Source of the DNA: Billgrantia endophytica
GTDB taxonomy: Bacteria; Pseudomonadota; Gammaproteobacteria; Pseudomonadales; Halomonadaceae
Assembly (NCBI RefSeq): GCF_002879615.1
Contig: NZ_PNRF01000042.1
Coordinates: 31,729-95,728, forward strand
Length of the DNA: 64,000 nucleotides
Direction: 5' to 3'
Positions 52,092 through 62,758 of the stretch are shown piece after piece. Under the pieces are notes generated by a model that saw nothing but the letters and a program-made list of their open reading frames with translations, made no database searches and was not told where the DNA came from. Position 1 is the stretch's first letter, and each line of letters begins with the position of its first letter. The position numbers were made by a program, and so were the translations under genes.

Positions 52092-52481
52092 GGCCGGGGG
52101 CAAGGGCCGAGCCATGCCAGCGAGGCCTTCACGTCGTTGTGCTCCTGCTTTTTTGAATTGGCTAGAGCTCCTTTCCAGCCTATCCACTCTCCTGCTAACG
52201 CAGCGGCGACAGGTAAAATCAGGTCTATCGCCATAGCGAGTAAAGGTTCTGTGGGGCCACTAGGTACCATCGTGCCTCGTCTGACGAGATTGCGTTCATA
52301 CTGCCGTAAAACCCAGCCGGAGCGCTAGCAGCCACGCGGAGCGTATCTTCTGTATCTACTGTAGATGGGTTATGTTTCGCTTATGGAACAGTGTCTTAGG
52401 CGAACGGCTATGCAACACTGGCAGTGTTGAGGGGGGAAGGTGGGATTTTACCCGTATTTTGCGAGGATTTTACCAGCGACG
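52092..52481. other. Spacer between SOS palindrome and tRNA terminator
   Basis: 390 bp, AT-richer than average. A 61-residue minus-strand frame (52085-52270) containing IDLILPVAAALAGEWIGWKG is open but runs into the palindrome and has no ribosome site, so I do not call it. Nothing else was recognised. Confidence 0.4.
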
Positions 52482-52518
52482 AAAAACGGCCACCGCCTTG
52501 ATAGGCTAAGTGACCGTT
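52482..52518 (-). terminator. Rho-independent terminator of tRNA-Pro
   Basis: On the minus strand AACGGTCAC and GTGGCCGTT form a 9-bp stem with one G-U pair, followed by a T-run (AAAAA on the plus strand at 52482-52486). Lies 14 bp beyond the tRNA 3' end. Confidence 0.8.
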
Positions 52519-52531
52519 TCTCTGATGTTTC

Positions 52532-52608
52532 TGGTCGGAGCGACAGGATTCGAACCTGCGACCTCTGCAACCCCATTGCAGCGCGCTACCAAGCTGCGCC
52601 ACGCTCCG
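52532..52608 (-). tRNA. tRNA-Pro (anticodon GGG)
   Basis: A 77-base cloverleaf including an encoded CCA. Acceptor arms CGGAGCG/CGCTCCG, D-arm GCGCAGCTTGGTAGCGC, anticodon stem CTGCA/TGCAG with loop ATGGGGT (anticodon GGG), and T-arm GCAGGTTCGAATCCTGT. Proline-type start CGG and the anticodon loop agree. Confidence 0.96.
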
Positions 52609-52852
52609 GCTCTGGTTACTACCGTGCTTTCCATCGTTTTCAGATCATCCGGCTGGAGCCGGTGGTGCCCTGAGAACGAGGCGTATACTAGCGCGTTCCC
52701 GGTTAAATGAAAAGCCTCTTTTGTACTTTCCTTTCAGATGCTTGCCTTTCAACGAATTGACTGGGGCAGGGGTGGTTCGCCGTGTAGGTGGCCGCGGGGT
52801 GCTTTATGATGGGCGTCGGCAACCACCCACCATCAGGTCAAGGAATTTGGCT

Positions 52853-54481
<1,629 letters not shown>

Positions 54482-54593
54482 GCCTCGCTGCCGGCTGACA
54501 GGGAGCCGCCGCCATGCCGTTGATCCGGGGTGGTGCACGCCCGACTGATCGGCATGGATTTCTGGCCGGTCGTGGTCACGCTACGGGTTCGCC

Positions 54594-54947
54594 TCAGATT
54601 TCTTCCCAGAGTTGCTGCCGAAAATCGTGAGAGAGAGTGGTGACATGCTCCATCCTCTGCATGTGCTGTTCGGCGATCTCCTGGGCGATCTCCCGGTAGC
54701 ATTCGTTCATTTTCATGGGGTCGCCCTTGCTGTGCTCGTAGCACTTGGCCAGACGTTGGCTGGATTCGGCGAGTGCGGTAAAAAAGCGGGCTTCCTGTTG
54801 CATGATTTCCGACAGGCTTTCCATCCAGGCCAGCTGCATACGGGCCATGGGGGTAATGCCCTGTGTCAATTGCTGGGTCCACCACTCCACCATGGGGCGT
54901 GAAGCCTCCAGGGGGGTGATGGGGGGATCGGATTGGCGCTTGGTCAT
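54594..54947 (-). CDS. Small helical, phasin-like protein
   Basis: A 117-residue protein from the ATG at 54947 (ribosome site CAGGAGC). Entirely amphipathic helix: VEWWTQQLTQGITPMARMQL, ESLSEIMQQEARFFTALAES, EIAEQHMQRMEHVTTL. The composition, with repeated W, M, Q and E, resembles phasins that coat polyhydroxyalkanoate granules, but no signature is decisive. Convergent with the BCCT gene. Confidence 0.65.
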   Translation of the reverse strand: MTKRQSDPPITPLEASRPMVEWWTQQLTQGITPMARMQLAWMESLSEIMQQEARFFTALAESSQRLAKCYEHSKGDPMKMNECYREIAQEIAEQHMQRMEHVTTLSHDFRQQLWEEI

Positions 54948-55158
54948 GGTGTGCTCCTGAGCCTCATGGAGAAAAAACAAGGCGAAAGTCGGGCAATGGA
55001 ATCGCTACTCCGAGTGTAGCCTATGGCACTGGTGGCCACCCCGGATTGCTGCAAGGCAACAGGTATGAGCTAGAGCGGTTTTCCCAATCGGATTCCCCGA
55101 CCTGGCGCAAGCTGTGGCATGCTGTGCGGGCCAATTTTCCAGTCGCGGAGCGTAGCGC

Positions 55159-55332
55159 ATGTGGGGTGTGATCAAATCGGTGCTGGCGGCTTTCCTGGGT
55201 GTGCAGAAGGACCAGCAGCGGCGGGCGGACTTCGAGCACGGAAGTGCTGCGGCCTTCATTGTCGTCGGTGTGGTGATGACCGCGGTATTGGTGGGCGTGA
55301 TCGCCATGGTGGCGATATTGGCGGCTCGCTGA
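55159..55332 (+). CDS. DUF2970 small membrane protein
   Basis: 57 residues starting MWGVIKSVLAAFLGVQKDQQ, a charged linker (RRADFEHG), and a C-terminal hydrophobic helix (FIVVGVVMTAVLVGVIAMVA). This matches DUF2970, a small protein family usually located beside the aa3 oxidase operon, as here. Too short for most gene calls. Confidence 0.85.
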   Translation: MWGVIKSVLAAFLGVQKDQQRRADFEHGSAAAFIVVGVVMTAVLVGVIAMVAILAAR

Positions 55333-55535
55333 GCGTGCCGGGTCGGTTGCGTTGGTTGGTGCGTTAGCCATTTATCCCTGTCGCGACCAGTGACTTTCGG
55401 TGGTTCCCTTCATATACTCAACGGCAGAAGCAGCTGATGTTCTCCTGCTAATGAAGCATTCTTGCATGAGAGCCCCCGTCCCTGACCTTCGGGGTTGCTG
55501 TTTACTACGACAACTACAAACATCGGGAGGCGTCG

Positions 55536-56654
55536 ATGCGCACTCTGCTCGTATGGTTGGCAGGGGGCTTGTCCCTTGTCGGCTCGAGCCAGGCGGCTCT
55601 GGCCAGTGGCTGGAACATGCCGGTGGGGGTCACAGACCTCAGTAGAGAAATCTACACCCTTCACATGGCCATATTCTGGATCTGTGTGGTCATCGGCGTG
55701 ATCGTGTTCGGGGTGATGTTCTATTCCCTGATCCGCTACCGCCATTCCAAGGGCGCCAAGGCCGCCAATTTCCACGAGAACACTACCGTGGAAATCCTTT
55801 GGACGGCGGTGCCTCTACTGATCCTGATCGGCATGGCGGTACCCGCCACGGCCACGCTTCAAAAGATCTACGATCCTTCCGATGCGGAGCTGGATGTGAT
55901 GATCACCGGTCAGCAGTGGCGCTGGCGCTACGAGTATCTCGGTGAGGACGTCGCCTTCAACTCCAATATGTCGACTCCTCGGGCGCAGATCCGCGGCGAG
56001 GAGGAGCGTGGCGAGAACTACCTGCTGGAGGTCGATGAGCCCCTGGTCCTGCCGATCAACCGCAAGGTTCGCTTCCTGTTCACCTCCGACGATGTCATCC
56101 ACGCCTGGTGGGTACCGGATTTCGCCGTCAAGCAGGACACCATTCCCGGTTTCATTACCGAGAACTGGGTGAACATCAACGAGCCTGGCATCTACCGCGG
56201 CCAGTGTGCCGAACTGTGTGGTGTCGACCACGGTTTCATGCCCATCGTCGTGCACGCCATGGAAGAGGATGACTTCGATACCTGGCTGGCCGAACGCCAG
56301 GAAGCGGCCGCCGAGGAAGCCCTCGGGGTCGATCGCGAGTGGGAGATGGATGAACTCATGGAGCGGGGCGAGAGCGTCTACGGCAGCATCTGTTCGTCCT
56401 GCCACCAGCCTGAAGGCCAGGGTTCGCCGCCGGCATTCCCGGCACTGGCTGGCAACGAGGAAATGCTCGCGGACATCGAATGGCACAAGGACACCATCAT
56501 CAATGGCGTGTCCGGTACCGCCATGCCGTCGTTCCGTACCACTCTGAATCCGGTCGAGCTGGCGGCGGTGATCACCTATACCCGCAACGCCTGGGGCAAT
56601 GACACCGGCGATGCGGTGCAGCCTTCAGAAATCGCTGAACGGCTCGAACGCTGA
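55536..56654 (+). CDS. coxB: Cytochrome c oxidase subunit II with C-terminal cytochrome c
   Basis: A 372-residue protein: signal peptide (1-23), two membrane helices (about 42-64 and 85-105), CuA domain with C224, C228 and H232 (CAELCGVDHGFM), and a C-terminal cytochrome c domain with CSSCH (286-290) and a later Met ligand (AMPSF). The extra haem makes it a caa3-type subunit. It accepts electrons from soluble cytochrome c. The leader at 55333-55535 holds a short GC hairpin near CCCCCGTCC. First gene of the oxidase operon. Confidence 0.96.
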   Translation: MRTLLVWLAGGLSLVGSSQAALASGWNMPVGVTDLSREIYTLHMAIFWICVVIGVIVFGVMFYSLIRYRHSKGAKAANFHENTTVEILWTAVPLLILIGMAVPATATLQKIYDPSDAELDVMITGQQWRWRYEYLGEDVAFNSNMSTPRAQIRGEEERGENYLLEVDEPLVLPINRKVRFLFTSDDVIHAWWVPDFAVKQDTIPGFITENWVNINEPGIYRGQCAELCGVDHGFMPIVVHAMEEDDFDTWLAERQEAAAEEALGVDREWEMDELMERGESVYGSICSSCHQPEGQGSPPAFPALAGNEEMLADIEWHKDTIINGVSGTAMPSFRTTLNPVELAAVITYTRNAWGNDTGDAVQPSEIAERLER

Positions 56655-56731
56655 TCGCGGTCACGGCGCGTGCGTCGTGACCGTCCCTGAAGCGCCGCGA
56701 CATAACAAGATAATGATACTGGAGACTTCCG

Positions 56732-58369
56732 ATGGCCCCTAAGGTACCTCCTCAGCCTACCCTCGAGCAGAGCAGCACCGCCGTGGAAGCTGGGCATGGA
56801 CATGCTCATGCCGCGCCTCCCAAGGGCATCATGCGCTGGCTGCTGACGACCAACCACAAGGAGATCGGTTCTCTCTACCTGATCTTCTCGCTGATCATGT
56901 TCTTCATCGGCGGCATCTTTGCCCTGGTGGTGCGTGCCGAGCTGTTCCAGCCCGGCTTGAACCTGGTCAACCCCGAGTTCTTCAACCAGATGACCACCAT
57001 GCATGGGTTGATCATGGTGTTCGCGGCGGTCATGCCGGCCTTCACCGGCCTGGCCAACTGGATGATCCCACTGCAGATCGGGGCGCCGGACATGGCGCTG
57101 CCTCGCCTCAACAACTTCAGCTTCTGGCTGCTGCCGGTGGCGTTCACGCTGCTGTTGTCGACGTTGTTCATGCCGGGTGGCGGGCCCAACTTCGGTTGGA
57201 CCTTCTACGCGCCGCTTTCCACGACCTATGCGCCGCCTTCCACGACGTTCTTCATCCTGGCGCTGCATATCGCGGGTGTCAGCTCGATCCTGGGCGCCAT
57301 CAATATCATTGCCACCATCCTCAACATGCGTGCCCCGGGCATGCGCATGATGGACATGCCGTTGTTCGTCTGGACCTGGCTGATCACCGCCTTCCTGCTG
57401 ATAGCGGTGATGCCGGTGCTGGCGGGTGTGATCACGATGATGCTGATGGACATCAATTTCGGCACCAGCTTCTTCAATGCCGCGGGCGGCGGGGATCCGG
57501 TTCTGTTCCAGCACCTGTTCTGGTTCTTCGGGCACCCTGAGGTCTATATCATGATCCTGCCGGCGTTCGGCATCGTGTCGGCCATCATTCCCGCCTTCGC
57601 TCGCAAGCGGCTGTTCGGCTATGCCTCGATGGTCTATGCCACGTCTGCCATCGCTCTGCTGTCATTCCTGGTGTGGGGGCACCACATGTTCGCGGTGGGC
57701 ATGCCGCTGGCGGGCCAGCTCTTCTTCATGTACTCCACCATGCTGATCGCGGTGCCGACCGGTGTGAAGGTGTTCAACTGGGTGACGACGCTGTTCCGCG
57801 GTTCGATCAGCTTCGAGCCGCCCATGCTCTTCGCCCTGGCCTTCGTGGTGCTGTTCACCATCGGCGGTTTCTCGGGGCTGATGCTGGCCATCGCGCCTGC
57901 CGACTTCCAGTATCACGATACCTATTTCGTGGTGGCGCACTTCCACTACGTACTGGTGCCGGGGGCGGTGTTCTCGATCATGGCCGGTGTCTATTTCTGG
58001 CTGCCCAAGTGGACCGGCCACTATCCCCACCTGCGCCTGTCCCAGTGGCACTTCTGGCTGTCGGTGATCGGCGTGAACCTGACCTTCTTCCCCATGCACT
58101 TCGCCGGGTTGGCCGGTATGCCACGGCGTATTCCCGACTACGCCCTGCAGTTTGCCGATTTCAATCTCGTGTCGACGGTCGGGGCCTTCATGTTCGGTTT
58201 CTCCCAGCTGCTGTTCGTTGCCGTGGTCGTGCTCTGTGTGCGTGGCGGCAAGAAGGCACCTGCCCAGGCCTGGGGTGAATACGCCGATGATCTGGAGTGG
58301 ACCGTGCCGAGCCCGGCACCGCTGCATACCTTCGAGACACCACCGACCTTCCAGCGCCCGGCTCATTGA
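56732..58369 (+). CDS. coxA: Cytochrome c oxidase subunit I
   Basis: A 545-residue, 12-helix haem-copper oxidase core. CuB and haem histidines in MTTMHGLIMVF, FFGHPEVYIMILPAFG (with the His-Tyr crosslink), WGHHMFAVGM and HFHYVLVPG. D- and K-channel residues look present (type A1). Reduces oxygen and pumps protons. N-terminal extension rich in H and A (AGHGHAHAAPP). 77 bp after coxB. Confidence 0.97.
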   Translation: MAPKVPPQPTLEQSSTAVEAGHGHAHAAPPKGIMRWLLTTNHKEIGSLYLIFSLIMFFIGGIFALVVRAELFQPGLNLVNPEFFNQMTTMHGLIMVFAAVMPAFTGLANWMIPLQIGAPDMALPRLNNFSFWLLPVAFTLLLSTLFMPGGGPNFGWTFYAPLSTTYAPPSTTFFILALHIAGVSSILGAINIIATILNMRAPGMRMMDMPLFVWTWLITAFLLIAVMPVLAGVITMMLMDINFGTSFFNAAGGGDPVLFQHLFWFFGHPEVYIMILPAFGIVSAIIPAFARKRLFGYASMVYATSAIALLSFLVWGHHMFAVGMPLAGQLFFMYSTMLIAVPTGVKVFNWVTTLFRGSISFEPPMLFALAFVVLFTIGGFSGLMLAIAPADFQYHDTYFVVAHFHYVLVPGAVFSIMAGVYFWLPKWTGHYPHLRLSQWHFWLSVIGVNLTFFPMHFAGLAGMPRRIPDYALQFADFNLVSTVGAFMFGFSQLLFVAVVVLCVRGGKKAPAQAWGEYADDLEWTVPSPAPLHTFETPPTFQRPAH

Positions 58370-58417
58370 GCCGGGTGTTCGGCCAGTGATAGTGGCAAGG
58401 GACAGGAGGAGTGACGC

Positions 58418-59014
58418 ATGAGCCGGAACGAAACGGAGAGTCAGGACGTCAAGGTACGCCGCACGGTGTGGCGGAGCGTGGCGGCACTGGTGGGAATGTT
58501 CGCTTTCGCCTTTGCCCTGGTACCGCTTTACGACGTGTTTTGTCGGGTCACCGGCATCAACGGCAAGGTGGACACCACGGCACAGGCCCTGGTGCATGAC
58601 GAAGTGGACGAATCACGCATGGTCACCGTGCAGTTCATCACTCGCAATGGCTCGGGCCTGCCGTGGCGCATGGACGTGGAAACGCGCCAGGTGCGTGTGC
58701 ACCCGGGACAAACGTCCGAGGTGAACTTCACGTTCAACAATCAGAGCAACGCCGTGAGTTGGGGGCGAGCCGTGCCCAGTGTCTCGCCGTCGACGGCAAC
58801 GCGGCACGTGCGCAAGGCCAGCTGCTTCTGTTTCGAGGAGCAGCGGCTGGAGGCGGGCGAGCGGATTGAAATGCCTCTGGTGTTCCAGTTGGCTCGTGAC
58901 CTTCCCTCTGAGGTCAATACCGTCACCCTGGTCTACACGCTCTATCCCGTCGAGGGAAAACAACAATCACCGCTTCAAGCGGGCGTGAAGACCATTGAAG
59001 GAGATGAGGCATGA
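58418..59014 (+). CDS. ctaG: Cytochrome c oxidase assembly protein (Cox11)
   Basis: A 198-residue protein: one N-terminal membrane helix (about 19-40) and a periplasmic domain with the copper motif CFCF (136-139). Inserts CuB into subunit I. Overlaps the start of coxC as ATGA. Distinct from the caa3-type CtaG at 16700. Confidence 0.96.
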   Translation: MSRNETESQDVKVRRTVWRSVAALVGMFAFAFALVPLYDVFCRVTGINGKVDTTAQALVHDEVDESRMVTVQFITRNGSGLPWRMDVETRQVRVHPGQTSEVNFTFNNQSNAVSWGRAVPSVSPSTATRHVRKASCFCFEEQRLEAGERIEMPLVFQLARDLPSEVNTVTLVYTLYPVEGKQQSPLQAGVKTIEGDEA

Positions 59015-59868
59015 GTGGCAGCTATTACGTTCCCGCAACCAGCAAATGGCCGGTGCTCGGATCCCTGGCACTTGGCACGATGATGATCGGTACCGGCATG
59101 GTGCTGGTGCATGAACGCGGCACCGTGATCATGCTGATCGGCTTGCTGGCCGTCATCGCGGTAATGGCATTATGGTTTCGCGAGGTGGTGCATGAATCTC
59201 GCAGTGGGTTGTACGATGCCCAGATGGACCGTTCTTTCCGCTGGGGCATGGGCTGGTTCATCTTTTCCGAAGTGATGTTCTTCGCCGCCTTCTTCGGGGC
59301 GCTTTTCTATGTGCGCATGTTCGCGGTGCCCTGGCTGGGAGGTGAAGGCACCAAGGGCGCCACGGCTCTCCTGTGGCCCGAGTTCACGGCTCATTGGCCG
59401 TTGCTCAGTCCGCCCGATTCGTCCGTATCCGGGCCGGCCCAGGTCTTCAGCCCCTGGCACCTGCCGCTGGTCAACACCCTGATTCTGGTTTCCTCCAGTA
59501 TCACCCTGACGGTGGCTCATGAGGCGCTGAAGGAGGGCCACCGGAAGATCTGCCGGAACTGGCTGGCGGGGACCGTGTTGCTGGGCCTGTGCTTCATCGT
59601 GATCCAGGGCGTTGAGTACTATGAAGCCTATGCGCACTACGGCATCACGCTGGAGGCGGGTATCTACGGGGCGACCTTCTTCATCCTGACGGGCTTCCAC
59701 GGCGTTCATGTCATTGTCGGTACCCTGATTCTCATCGTGATGCTCGTCAGGGTCGTGCGGATGCATTTCTCTCCACAGGAGCATTTCGGCTTCGAGGCAT
59801 CCTGCTGGTACTGGCACTTCGTCGACGTGGTCTGGGTGGGGCTGTTCCTCTTCGTCTATGTGTTCTAG
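59011..59868 (+). CDS. coxC: Cytochrome c oxidase subunit III
   Basis: A 285-residue, seven-helix subunit: GWFIFSEVMFFAAFFGALF, TLTVAHEALKEGHRK, FFILTGFHGVHVIVGTLIL and EASCWYWHFVDVVWVGLF. Stabilises proton uptake by subunit I. A long hairpin follows the stop. Confidence 0.97.
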   Translation: MSGSYYVPATSKWPVLGSLALGTMMIGTGMVLVHERGTVIMLIGLLAVIAVMALWFREVVHESRSGLYDAQMDRSFRWGMGWFIFSEVMFFAAFFGALFYVRMFAVPWLGGEGTKGATALLWPEFTAHWPLLSPPDSSVSGPAQVFSPWHLPLVNTLILVSSSITLTVAHEALKEGHRKICRNWLAGTVLLGLCFIVIQGVEYYEAYAHYGITLEAGIYGATFFILTGFHGVHVIVGTLILIVMLVRVVRMHFSPQEHFGFEASCWYWHFVDVVWVGLFLFVYVF

Positions 59869-59879
59869 GGTAGCCGTGG

Positions 59880-59933
59880 TGCCGGCTTCCCGTGCCATGA
59901 CGACGGATCGCTCCGGCGGGCGGGGAGCCGGCA
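59880..59933. terminator. Bidirectional hairpin between coxC and the DUF2909 gene
   Basis: TGCCGGCTTCCCG (59880-59892) pairs with CGGGGAGCCGGCA (59921-59933), 12 of 13 positions, around a 28-base loop. Sits between two convergent genes and may end transcription from both sides; no clear T-run. Confidence 0.5.
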
Positions 59934-59948
59934 TCCCGCCCTTGGCGT

Positions 59949-60146
59949 TCAGGCGTTGCCGAGGTCACCGAAGTAGAAGCCGTAGAACAGCAGCCCAAGC
60001 AGAAGTGCGGCCAGGCTCACGCGAATTTTCAGCGACACCAGCAGGCGACGCGACTGGGCATCATCGCGTATCAGGAAGCCGGCACCGGCGGCCAGGCTGG
60101 CCAGCATGGCCAGGAATACAACGGCGATCAGAGACTTGAGCAGCAT
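59949..60146 (-). CDS. DUF2909 twin-transmembrane protein
   Basis: 65 residues, two helices (SLIAVVFLAMLASLAAGAGF and IRVSLAALLLGLLFYGFYF) with a charged loop (RDDAQSRR). Matches DUF2909, found next to SURF1 in gammaproteobacteria. The ribosome site TAGGAG is clear. The ATG overlaps one possible SURF1 start on the opposite strand. Confidence 0.85.
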   Translation of the reverse strand: MLLKSLIAVVFLAMLASLAAGAGFLIRDDAQSRRLLVSLKIRVSLAALLLGLLFYGFYFGDLGNA

Positions 60147-60933
60147 GGGTGACTCCTATAAGGGTCGGGTGTCAGGGGACAAAGGGGGCTCGCGTTGGCG
60201 CCTTCCCGGCTGGCGACTTGGCCTGTGGTGCGTGCTGTGGTCGCTTCTGGTGGCACTCGGTCTCGCACTGGGACTATGGCAGTGGGAGCGGGCTGACGAC
60301 AAGCGGGACTATCTCGCACGGCTGGATGCCGCCCCGACGCTGGAAGCGCCGATGGAGGCGCCCCCCGGGGGGACGCGCCTGACACTTCGTGGCGAGTACC
60401 TGGCCGACGAAACCCTTTTTCTCGACAATCGTACGCTCGATGGGCAACTCGGGGTGGCGGCATTGACGCCACTACGTACCGAGGATGGGCGGCTGTGGCT
60501 CGTACAGCGTGGCTTCATGGCCACCGGGCCTATCCGGGAGACCCCTGAGGTCGAGACACCGGAAGGACCCGTGACGCTGCGGGGCCGCTGGCAGGCGGCC
60601 GGTGATTACGCGCCCTTGTACGGCCCCAACCGTGAGGGTCAGCGTGTGCAGCGTATCGAACTGTCCGCCTGGGACATGCCGGCCGGGTTTGCTCATGATG
60701 GCTGGATGCACCTGGAATCCGGCCCCGGTGTCCTGAAGCCCTGGTGGCAGCCAAGCGTCATGCCGCCGAGTCGTCACGTGGGTTACGCGGTGCAATGGTG
60801 GGGTCTGGCGCTGGCGGCGTTGGTCATCATGATCCTCGGCGGGCGTCGGCTGGTTCGGGATCGCCGCAGCGATACCCGGCATGCCGCGAGAACGGCCGGG
60901 CCGAAGCCCACGGACTCCAAAACGGCGGAATGA
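60145..60933 (+). CDS. SURF1-family oxidase assembly protein
   Basis: About 262 residues with an N-terminal helix (WCVLWSLLVALGLALGLWQW), the SURF1 motif ERADDKRDYLA, RGEYLADETLFLDNR, QRGFM and a C-terminal helix (GYAVQWWGLALAALVIMILG). Helps haem A insertion into subunit I. ATG 60145 and GTG 60169 (after AAGGG) are both possible starts; the GTG has the better ribosome site. Confidence 0.9.
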   Translation: MGDSYKGRVSGDKGGSRWRLPGWRLGLWCVLWSLLVALGLALGLWQWERADDKRDYLARLDAAPTLEAPMEAPPGGTRLTLRGEYLADETLFLDNRTLDGQLGVAALTPLRTEDGRLWLVQRGFMATGPIRETPEVETPEGPVTLRGRWQAAGDYAPLYGPNREGQRVQRIELSAWDMPAGFAHDGWMHLESGPGVLKPWWQPSVMPPSRHVGYAVQWWGLALAALVIMILGGRRLVRDRRSDTRHAARTAGPKPTDSKTAE

Positions 60934-61012
60934 CGTGTGCGCTGTCCAGGGCGAGACGTAAAGAAGGCAAGGTGATCGAAATGAAGACAGCAATACGTGA
61001 GGATGGCCCGCC

Positions 61013-61603
61013 ATGCAAGATCCGTCAGTGAAGCCGGGCGAGAGCGGCCACGACCCCGATGATCCGCGCTTCATGAGGCGTCAGCGCCTCAAGTTGCTGG
61101 CCCTGATCGCCATCTTCGCCGTTCCGATGATCGTTGCCTGGGCCATGGTGGAATGGCGTATCGGTATTCCCGAGCAGCGTACTGCCCATGGTGAACTGGC
61201 GCCGGAAGTGCCCGGCTTGGCCGAATGGCCGCTTGATGGGGGCCGGGATGCACTGAAGCCTGGCGACTGGGTGCTTGCCTTCGACTGCTCCCGTGACTGC
61301 GAGATGCTGGCCGACCAGTGGTGGCGCCTACATCGGGCCCTGGGGCGCGAAGCCCCCCGGGTCAGCCGCTTGCGTATCGGCGGAGAGGGGCCGGCCCTGC
61401 CTGGCGAGTCCTTGGCTCAGTGGGCTCGGACCCCCGACTGGCAGACGCCGGGGCGCTTGTGGGTGCTGGACCCTCGCGGTGAGGTGGTGTTGACCTATAC
61501 CGGTGAGGTGGAGGCGCGCGACGTGTTGGATGATGTCAACCGCTTGTTGCGCATGAATCGCGACAATCCCGGCGCGTCCGAGCTGGAAGTCGGTCAGCGC
61601 TGA
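61013..61603 (+). CDS. Oxidase-operon membrane-anchored thioredoxin-like protein (hypothetical)
   Basis: A 196-residue protein with one helix (LKLLALIAIFAVPMIVAWAM) and a periplasmic domain of thioredoxin-like layout: LAFDCSRDCEMLADQWWRLH in place of a CxxC site, and LWVLDPRGEVVLTYTGEVEA. Genes of this kind lie between surf1 and ctaA in pseudomonads and relatives and may act in copper delivery. The C-x3-C spacing (CSRDC) differs from Sco proteins (CxxxC is usual), so metal binding is possible. Function unproven. Confidence 0.8.
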   Translation: MQDPSVKPGESGHDPDDPRFMRRQRLKLLALIAIFAVPMIVAWAMVEWRIGIPEQRTAHGELAPEVPGLAEWPLDGGRDALKPGDWVLAFDCSRDCEMLADQWWRLHRALGREAPRVSRLRIGGEGPALPGESLAQWARTPDWQTPGRLWVLDPRGEVVLTYTGEVEARDVLDDVNRLLRMNRDNPGASELEVGQR

Positions 61604-61672
61604 CCATGGGTGCCGAATGGCCACCATGAAGATGAGCCGTGGCAGGAATCGTTGGATAGGAGGAAGGGGCCA

Positions 61673-62758
61673 ATGCAGGGAGTATCGATGCAGGAGATGC
61701 CGAACCAGAAGCAAGCGACTCGCATGCGTCTGCTGCTTTCCCTGAGCCTGGTGGGAGTCGTCTTCACTGTCGCGGTGATACTGGTGGGCGTATGGACCCG
61801 GCTGGTGGATGCCGGGCTGGGGTGCCCTGACTGGCCGGGTTGTTACGGGCGCCTGGTGGTGCCGGACGCGGAACGTGCCATGGCCCACTCGCCGGATGCG
61901 CCGTTGGAAGTCTTCAAGGCATGGATCGAGATGATCCATCGCTACGTAGCCTCCACCCTGGGGCTGCTGGTCATCGCCCTGTTGGTATTGGGAATGAGGC
62001 TGCGTCAACGCCCCGGTTACCCATGGGGCGTAAGCCTGGCCTTGCTGGCTGTCATCCTGCTGCAGGGGGCCTTTGGCGCCTTCACCGTGACGCTGAAGCT
62101 CTGGCCGCAGGTTGTTACCATGCATCTCCTGGGCGGTCTGGCCGTACTGCTGTTGTTTCTGTGGTTGCACCTGCGACTGCGGCGCTTTGCAGCCGGGGAT
62201 ACGGGCGAGAAACCGAGACGCAGGCTGACACCGCTATGGGGAGTGGCCGCGCTGCTTCTGGTCATGCAACTGGCCCTCGGTGGATGGGTATCGAGCAACT
62301 ACGCGGGTATTGCCTGCCAGGGTTTTCCTACCTGTAACGGGCAGTGGTGGCCGCAGATGGACTGGAGCGAAGGCTTCCACCTGACCCAGACGGTAGGCCC
62401 GAACTACCTGCACGGCCAGCTGCATGCCGATGCGCGGGTCGCCATTCACCAGGGGCACCGCATCGGGGCGCTCCTGCTGGGGTTGGCGCTGGTGGTGCTG
62501 ACGGCCCGGTATTGGCATGAGGCTCGCGTGCGGCCCTGGCTGGGCGGGCTGCTGGCCACCTATGCGGCACAGGCCGGCCTGGGGATTGCCAACGTCTTGA
62601 TGTGGCTGCCATTGTGGCTGGCGCTGCTGCATACCGCTGGCGCCGTGGCGCTGACATTGTGTCTGGCTCTGGCGATATGGCACTGGCGCGAGGCCACAGG
62701 AAGAAATGAGACCGAAACGACAGGACAAGGAGCGGGCGAATGTCTAATGCGGCAATGA
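61673..62758 (+). CDS. ctaA: Haem A synthase (Cox15/CtaA)
   Basis: A 361-residue, eight-helix protein from the ATG at 61673 (ribosome site GGAGGAAGGG). Histidine motifs in EMIHRYVASTLGLLV, TMHLLGGLAVLLLF, HQGHRIGALLLG and LLHTAGAVALTL, plus CPDWPGCYG with the Cys pair. Oxidises the methyl of haem O to a formyl group. Overlaps cyoE by 19 bases. Confidence 0.95.
   Translation: MQGVSMQEMPNQKQATRMRLLLSLSLVGVVFTVAVILVGVWTRLVDAGLGCPDWPGCYGRLVVPDAERAMAHSPDAPLEVFKAWIEMIHRYVASTLGLLVIALLVLGMRLRQRPGYPWGVSLALLAVILLQGAFGAFTVTLKLWPQVVTMHLLGGLAVLLLFLWLHLRLRRFAAGDTGEKPRRRLTPLWGVAALLLVMQLALGGWVSSNYAGIACQGFPTCNGQWWPQMDWSEGFHLTQTVGPNYLHGQLHADARVAIHQGHRIGALLLGLALVVLTARYWHEARVRPWLGGLLATYAAQAGLGIANVLMWLPLWLALLHTAGAVALTLCLALAIWHWREATGRNETETTGQGAGECLMRQ

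Noticed and set aside
52085..52270. 61-residue minus-strand ORF with a hydrophobic stretch
   Set aside because: No ribosome site, ends inside the SOS palindrome, unrecognised; probably chance.
49670..52608. Prophage or genomic island at tRNA-Pro
   Set aside because: umuDC and a tRNA gene are suggestive, but there is no integrase, no phage gene and no repeated tRNA end in the window.
55119..55367. 82-residue plus-strand frame
   Set aside because: A shifted reading of the DUF2970 gene at 55159-55332, which has the family pattern.
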